From NCBI GenBank assembly GCA_937925635.1, contig CALALX010000061.1, positions 1-15,732 of the forward strand: a stretch of DNA of 15,732 bases, in the 5' to 3' direction. This DNA comes from an uncultured Caulobacter sp. Its GTDB lineage: Bacteria; Pseudomonadota; Alphaproteobacteria; Caulobacterales; Caulobacteraceae. The notes under the pieces are model-generated. The model searched no databases, was not told the origin of the DNA, and worked only from the letters and a program-made list of their open reading frames with translations. Of the stretch, positions 12,520-15,732 are shown one piece after another. The stretch's first letter is position 1, and the number at the start of each line of letters is the position of its first letter. The position numbers and the translations under genes were made by a program.

Positions 12520-13902
12520 TCACCGGTAGCAAACCGCCTTGGCCGCCTTGACGATCTTGTCGACCGACGGCAGCGACAGGGCTTCGAGGTTGGCGGCGTA
12601 GGGCAGCGGGACATCTTCCTGGCAAACCCGCAGCGGCGGGGCGTCCAGGTGGTCGAAGGCGTGCTCGACGACGCGGGCGACGATCTCGGCGCCGACGCCC
12701 ATCGGGCCCCAGCCTTCCTCGGCGCTGACCAGGCGGTTGGTCTTGCGCACGCTCTGCAGGATGGTCTCGTGGTCGAGCGGGCGCAGCGTGCGCAGGTCGA
12801 TGACCTCCGCCTCGATGCCCTCCGCGGCCAGTTCCTCGGCCGCCTTCAGCGCCAGGCCGACCATGCGGCTATGGGCGGTGATGGTGACGTGCGAGCCCTC
12901 GCGGCGGACCTTGGCCTTGCCGATCGGCACGATCCAGTCGTCGACTTCGGGGAGCTCGAACTCGACGCCGTACATCATCTCATGTTCGAGGAAGACGACG
13001 GGGTTCGGGTCGCGGATGGCGGCCTTGAGCAGGCCCTTGGCGTCGGCGGCGTCGTACGGGGCGATGACCTTCAGGCCGGGAATCTGGGCGTACCAGGCGC
13101 TGTAGTCCTGGCTGTGCTGGGCGCCGACGCGGGCGGCCGCGCCGTTGGGGCCGCGGAACACGATCGACGAGCGGATCTGGCCGCCCGACATGTAGAGCGT
13201 CTTGGCGGCCGAGTTGATGATGTGGTCGATGGCCTGCATGCCGAAGTTCCAGGTCATGAACTCGACGATCGGCTTGAGGCCCGCCATCGCCGCGCCGACC
13301 GCCAGGCCGGCGAAGCCGTGCTCGGTGATCGGGGTGTCGATGACGCGGCGGGGGCCGAACTCCTGGAGGAGTTCACGCGAGACCTTGTAGGCGCCCTGGT
13401 ACTGGGCGACCTCCTCGCCCATCAGGAACACGTCGCCGTCGCGGCGCATCTCCTCGGCCATGGCGTCGCGCAGGGCGTCACGGACGGTGATCTTGATCAT
13501 CTTCGTCCCGGCGGGGATTTCGGGGTCGTTGAGGGGTTTCGGTGCGGCCTTCGAGACGGCCGCTGGCGCGGCCTCCTCAGGCTGACGAACCGTGGGGACG
13601 GGGCTACCCTTTGCGTCATCCTGAGGAGCCGGCGCAGCCGGCGTGTCGAAGGACGCACCTTCAGAGCCCAGACGGGCGATCGGGGTGTTGACCTTCACGC
13701 CTTCGGTCCCCGCGTCCACCAGCAGCGCGCTGATCACGCCCTCGTCGACGGCCTCCACTTCCATGGTCGCCTTGTCGGTCTCGATCTCGGCGATGACGTC
13801 GCCGGCCTTGACGGTGTCGCCGGCCTTCACGTGCCACTTGGCGAGGGTGCCCTCCTCCATGGTCGGAGACAGGGCGGGCATCAGGATCTCGACCGAACTC
13901 AC
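12520..13902 (-). CDS. pdhB: Pyruvate dehydrogenase E1-beta with N-terminal lipoyl domain, GTG start
   Basis: This 460-residue E1-beta subunit pairs with PdhA for the thiamine-diphosphate-dependent decarboxylation of pyruvate. Residues 1-79 form a lipoyl domain (lipoyl-lysine K44 in ETDKA), a known alphaproteobacterial feature. Residues 80-125 are a linker, and 130-460 the transketolase-like E1-beta domain, with MGEEVAQYQGAYKVS (161-175), the TPITEHGFAGLAVGAAM segment (190-206) and QHSQDYSAWYAQIPGLKVIAPY following. The start is GTG (13900-13902), overlapping the pdhA stop by four bases (GTGA). Much of the linker (residues 83-97 and 106-120) is encoded by a family-1 palindromic repeat pair that is otherwise intergenic in this window; the frame stays open through it. 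The lipoyl part is nearly a copy of that of pdhC. Confidence 0.96.
   Translation of the reverse strand: MSSVEILMPALSPTMEEGTLAKWHVKAGDTVKAGDVIAEIETDKATMEVEAVDEGVISALLVDAGTEGVKVNTPIARLGSEGASFDTPAAPAPQDDAKGSPVPTVRQPEEAAPAAVSKAAPKPLNDPEIPAGTKMIKITVRDALRDAMAEEMRRDGDVFLMGEEVAQYQGAYKVSRELLQEFGPRRVIDTPITEHGFAGLAVGAAMAGLKPIVEFMTWNFGMQAIDHIINSAAKTLYMSGGQIRSSIVFRGPNGAAARVGAQHSQDYSAWYAQIPGLKVIAPYDAADAKGLLKAAIRDPNPVVFLEHEMMYGVEFELPEVDDWIVPIGKAKVRREGSHVTITAHSRMVGLALKAAEELAAEGIEAEVIDLRTLRPLDHETILQSVRKTNRLVSAEEGWGPMGVGAEIVARVVEHAFDHLDAPPLRVCQEDVPLPYAANLEALSLPSVDKIVKAAKAVCYR
13543..13657. repeat. Family-1 palindromic repeat pair inside the pdhB coding sequence
   Basis: The reverse-complement copy is at 13543-13587 (ends GGCCTCCTCAGGCTGACG) and the forward copy at 13614-13657 (begins CGTCATCCTGAGGAGCC, stem GCCGGC-GCA-GCCGGC, ends TCGAAGGACGCA). 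Order and orientation are as in the three intergenic pairs. Read in the pdhB frame, the forward copy gives ASFDTPAAPAPQDDA and the other RQPEEAAPAAVSKAA. Confidence 0.88.
13769..13872 (-). repeat. Lipoyl-domain segment identical to part of pdhC (104 bases)
   Basis: This is the partner of 11877-11980. It lies in the N-terminal lipoyl domain of pdhB and is identical over 104 bases, including synonymous positions, while the flanking parts of the same domain have diverged. Confidence 0.9.
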
Positions 13903-14927
13903 TGGGCCGCCTCCAGATAGACGTCGGTGTACAGTTCGGACGGGTCCGGCTCGGGGCTGGTCCGAGCGTACTCTGCGGCCTGGGCGACGATGGCCTTCAC
14001 CTCGGCGTCGATGGCCTTCAGCTCATCGTCGGTGACCTTCACCGTCGCGAGCTTTTCCTTCAGATGTTCGATGGGATCGCGGGTCTTCTTGACCTCGTCG
14101 ACCTCCTCCTTGGTGCGGTACTTGGCCGGGTCGCTCATCGAGTGACCGCGGTAGCGGTAGGTCTTCATCTCGAGAATGTAGGGACCCTTGCCGCTGCGGG
14201 CGTGCTCGGCGGCGCGGGCGCCGGCGGCCGCGACGGCCTCGACGTCCATGCCGTCGACTTCCTCGCCCGGGATGTTGAACGACACGCCGCGCTTGTGCAG
14301 GCGGGTCTCCGAGCTCGACCGCTCGATCGAGGTGCCCATGGCGTACTGGTTGTTCTCGATCACATAGACGACCGGCAGCGACCAGAGCTCGGCCATGTTG
14401 AAGCTCTCGTAGACCTGGCCCTGATTGGCCGCGCCGTCGCCGAAGTAGGTGTAGGAGACGGCGCCGTTGTCCCGGTACTTGTCGGCCAGCGCCAGGCCCG
14501 TGCCCAGACTCACCTGCGCGCCGACGATGCCGTGGCCGCCGTAGAAGCCGGCCTGGGTCGAGAACATGTGCATCGACCCGCCCTTGCCCTTGGACGATCC
14601 GCCGCTGCGGCCGGTCAACTCGGCCATGACCTCGTCGGCGCTCATGCCGGCGGCCAGCATGTGGCCGTGGTCGCGGTAGCCGGTGATGATCTGGTCGCCG
14701 GGCTTGCGGATGGCTTCCATCCCGACAGCGATGGCTTCCTGGCCGATGTACAGGTGGCAGAAGCCGCCGATCAGGCCCATGCCGTAGAGCTGGCCCGCGC
14801 GCTCCTCGAAGCGGCGAATGAGCAGCATGTCCCTGTAATACTTGAGAAGCTGCTCCCTCGAGGAATTCATGACACCGGTGTCATTCTTTTTCCCCGATGC
14901 GGTTCTCGCCTTGGGCGCGCTCGCCAT
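13899..14927 (-). CDS. pdhA: Pyruvate dehydrogenase E1-alpha
   Basis: This 342-residue alpha subunit of the alpha2-beta2 E1 enzyme is first in the pyruvate dehydrogenase complex. Visible are HLYIGQEAIAVG (about 58-69), YRDHGHMLAAG (84-94), the thiamine-diphosphate motif GDGAANQGQVYESFN...ENN (163-193) and the phosphorylation-loop-like YRYRGHSMSDP (257-267), all typical. I chose the ATG at 14927 because AGGGAGAAA lies just upstream as a ribosome site; the frame is open eight codons further (to 14951), but that would place the ribosome site inside the gene. It is the first gene of the pdhA-pdhB-gfa-pdhC-lpdA run. Its TGA overlaps the pdhB GTG. The 76-base space to the FtsB-like gene shows no convincing promoter, so transcription may come from further upstream. 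Confidence 0.96.
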   Translation of the reverse strand: MASAPKARTASGKKNDTGVMNSSREQLLKYYRDMLLIRRFEERAGQLYGMGLIGGFCHLYIGQEAIAVGMEAIRKPGDQIITGYRDHGHMLAAGMSADEVMAELTGRSGGSSKGKGGSMHMFSTQAGFYGGHGIVGAQVSLGTGLALADKYRDNGAVSYTYFGDGAANQGQVYESFNMAELWSLPVVYVIENNQYAMGTSIERSSSETRLHKRGVSFNIPGEEVDGMDVEAVAAAGARAAEHARSGKGPYILEMKTYRYRGHSMSDPAKYRTKEEVDEVKKTRDPIEHLKEKLATVKVTDDELKAIDAEVKAIVAQAAEYARTSPEPDPSELYTDVYLEAAQ

Positions 14928-15003
14928 CGATTTCTCCCTGGACCGTCCCATACCGGCCTGTTCATCCCGTTCTCGGCGAGCGGGACGAAAACTTCGACCC
15001 GGC

Positions 15004-15300
15004 TCAGGGGGTTTCGCGGATCACATAATCCTTCGGGTCCGCGAAGCCTAGAAGAGAACGCGCGCGTTCCTCCAGGAGGTCCGCCGACAGGCTGTTGTCG
15101 CGTAATAGCCGCGCCCGCGCCTCCAGGTCCACCCTGCGCTTGTGCAGATCGGCCAGTTCCTTCGAACGCGCGTTCAAAATCGCTTGGCGCTGCGACGACA
15201 GCAGCAGCCCCCGCTCCCCGGTCAGGCCGTGGGAGACGAAGTAGACGATGAGCCCCAGCAGGGCGATCGTCGGAAGGGCCGGGCGCAGACGCTGGAACAT
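15004..15300 (-). CDS. Septum formation initiator (FtsB/DivIC-like)
   Basis: This 98-residue single-pass membrane protein has a short basic N-terminus (MFQRLRP), a transmembrane segment at about 9-25 (PTIALLGLIVYFVSHGL), then a charged helix (35-67, SQRQAILNARSKELADLHKRRVDLEARARLL) expected to form a coiled coil, and a C-terminus with EERARSLLGFADPKDYVIRE. This is the FtsB/DivIC pattern: a divisome subunit linking FtsL and FtsQ at the cytoplasmic membrane. I prefer the ATG at 15300. The alternative at 15342 adds 14 residues with poor third-position GC and no family likeness, and it lies directly beside a CtrA-like box. It is located between eno and pdhA, all on one strand. Confidence 0.85.
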   Translation of the reverse strand: MFQRLRPALPTIALLGLIVYFVSHGLTGERGLLLSSQRQAILNARSKELADLHKRRVDLEARARLLRDNSLSADLLEERARSLLGFADPKDYVIRETP

Positions 15301-15344
15301 GCCGACTCGGAGGCGTGGAACGACGCCAGCATCATCGCGCATGG

Positions 15345-15359
15345 TTAAGGGGGCGTTGA
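15345..15359 (-). promoter_or_regulatory. CtrA-like binding box upstream of the septum initiator gene
   Basis: On the gene strand the sequence is TCAA-CGCCCCC-TTAA followed by CC, one mismatch from the TTAA-N7-TTAAC box bound by the Caulobacterales cell-cycle regulator CtrA. It is 45 bases before the chosen start at 15300. A GANTC (CcrM methylation) site, GACTC at 15304-15308, lies between it and the start codon. The sequence match is direct; the function is inferred from the presumed lineage. Confidence 0.4.
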
Positions 15360-15468
15360 AGAAGCCTGCGCTCGTGGACGTAAGCTCCCGACTGGCCAGC
15401 AAATTGTTGCGTCTTCCCGCGCGATTTCCCGAGAGACCGCGGGCGACGCAACAGGGATTGCCCCGCGC

Positions 15469-15571
15469 GCTTCGACACGCGCTCTTCGAGCGCTTCTCGG
15501 CATGACGTGGGAGAACGGCCTTCTGACCACGTCATCCTGAGCAGCCGCGAAGCGGCGTGTCGAAGGACGCA
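15469..15571. repeat. Family-1 palindromic repeat, head-to-head pair
   Basis: The reverse-complement copy is at 15469-15507 (CTTCGACACGC ... CATGACG) and the forward copy at 15530-15571 (CGTCATCCTGAGCAGCCG, stem GCCGC-GAA-GCGGC, end TCGAAGGACGCA). The forward copy differs from that at 3409-3450 at only two or three positions. It lies just after the enolase stop, between eno and the FtsB-like gene on the same strand. Confidence 0.85.
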
Positions 15572-15592
15572 ACCCAGCAGGGCGGCGTTGGC

Positions 15593-15732
15593 TTACCGCT
15601 GCTTGATCGCCTTGCGGCCGAGGTAGATGGCCATGTCGTCGAGCTGCTCCTCGATGCGCAGCAGCTGGTTGTACTTCGCCGTGCGGTCCGAGCGGGCCAG
15701 CGAGCCGGTCTTGATCTGTCCGCAGTTGGTGG
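15593..15732 (-). CDS. eno: Enolase, C-terminal end (truncated by window)
   Basis: The last 45 residues of phosphopyruvate hydratase, which converts 2-phosphoglycerate to phosphoenolpyruvate in glycolysis. The visible sequence begins TNCGQIKTGSLARSDR and continues KYNQLLRIEEQL, the invariant C-terminal region of enolases containing the active-site-proximal KTGS segment. It ends GRKAIKQR with a TAA stop at 15593-15595. The rest of the gene lies beyond the right edge. It is upstream of, and on the same strand as, the septum initiator and pdh genes. Confidence 0.95.
   Translation of the reverse strand, partial: TNCGQIKTGSLARSDRTAKYNQLLRIEEQLDDMAIYLGRKAIKQR

Noticed and set aside
14959..14990. 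Possible hairpin CCCG...CGGG between pdhA and the septum initiator gene as a terminator
   Set aside because: The stem is short and asymmetric and there is no T-tract on either strand; too weak to call.
1..15732. Search for CRISPR arrays, tRNAs, rRNAs, transposases, toxin-antitoxin pairs or prophage genes
   Set aside because: No regularly spaced direct repeats, RNA gene signatures or mobility genes were seen; the RatA-type name of the gene at 3456 reflects family nomenclature and there is no partner gene.

Overview
The window is high-GC, densely coded bacterial chromosome, most likely from an alphaproteobacterium of the Caulobacteraceae (Caulobacter/Phenylobacterium-like). The reasons are a fused IspD-IspF enzyme, a pyruvate dehydrogenase E1-beta with its own N-terminal lipoyl domain, the order eno - septum initiator - pdhA - pdhB - pdhC - lpdA close to lipA - coq10 - cinA - ispDF, and families of short palindromic repeats of the kind common in these genomes. 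This placement rests on gene content and style, not on a database comparison.

Layout from left to right: the 3' end of ispDF (+, cut by the window edge); a convergent large membrane/spermidine-synthase-like fusion (-); divergent from it a stand-alone CinA C-terminal (PncC-type) amidohydrolase (+); then coq10/ratA-like and lipA (both -). From 5227 to 9266 there is a block on the + strand: an apparently catalytically dead lysophospholipase-like lipoprotein, a stand-alone acyl-ACP ligase of the Aas C-terminal type, a DoxX membrane protein, and a second alpha/beta-hydrolase lipoprotein that starts with TTG and has an intact triad. From 15732 back to 9270 the - strand carries eno (partial), an FtsB/DivIC-like gene, pdhA, pdhB, a GFA-domain gene, pdhC and lpdA. 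The last five form one tight operon, with GTGA and TGATG junctions at pdhA/pdhB and gfa/pdhC.

Functionally the core is the lipoate-dependent pyruvate dehydrogenase complex: enolase feeds the pathway toward pyruvate, PdhA/PdhB/PdhC/LpdA make acetyl-CoA, and LipA completes the lipoyl cofactor carried on PdhB and PdhC. The + strand block between lipA and lpdA looks like an envelope/lipid module with no proven link to the complex.

No defence system, CRISPR array, tRNA, rRNA, transposase or prophage is visible. The most notable signals are in the small-scale structure. Two families of paired inverted repeats sit in intergenic spaces, and one complete pair lies inside the pdhB reading frame, where it encodes most of the linker after the lipoyl domain. 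The lipoyl domains of pdhB and pdhC share 104 identical bases. A CtrA-like box lies just upstream of the septum initiator gene.
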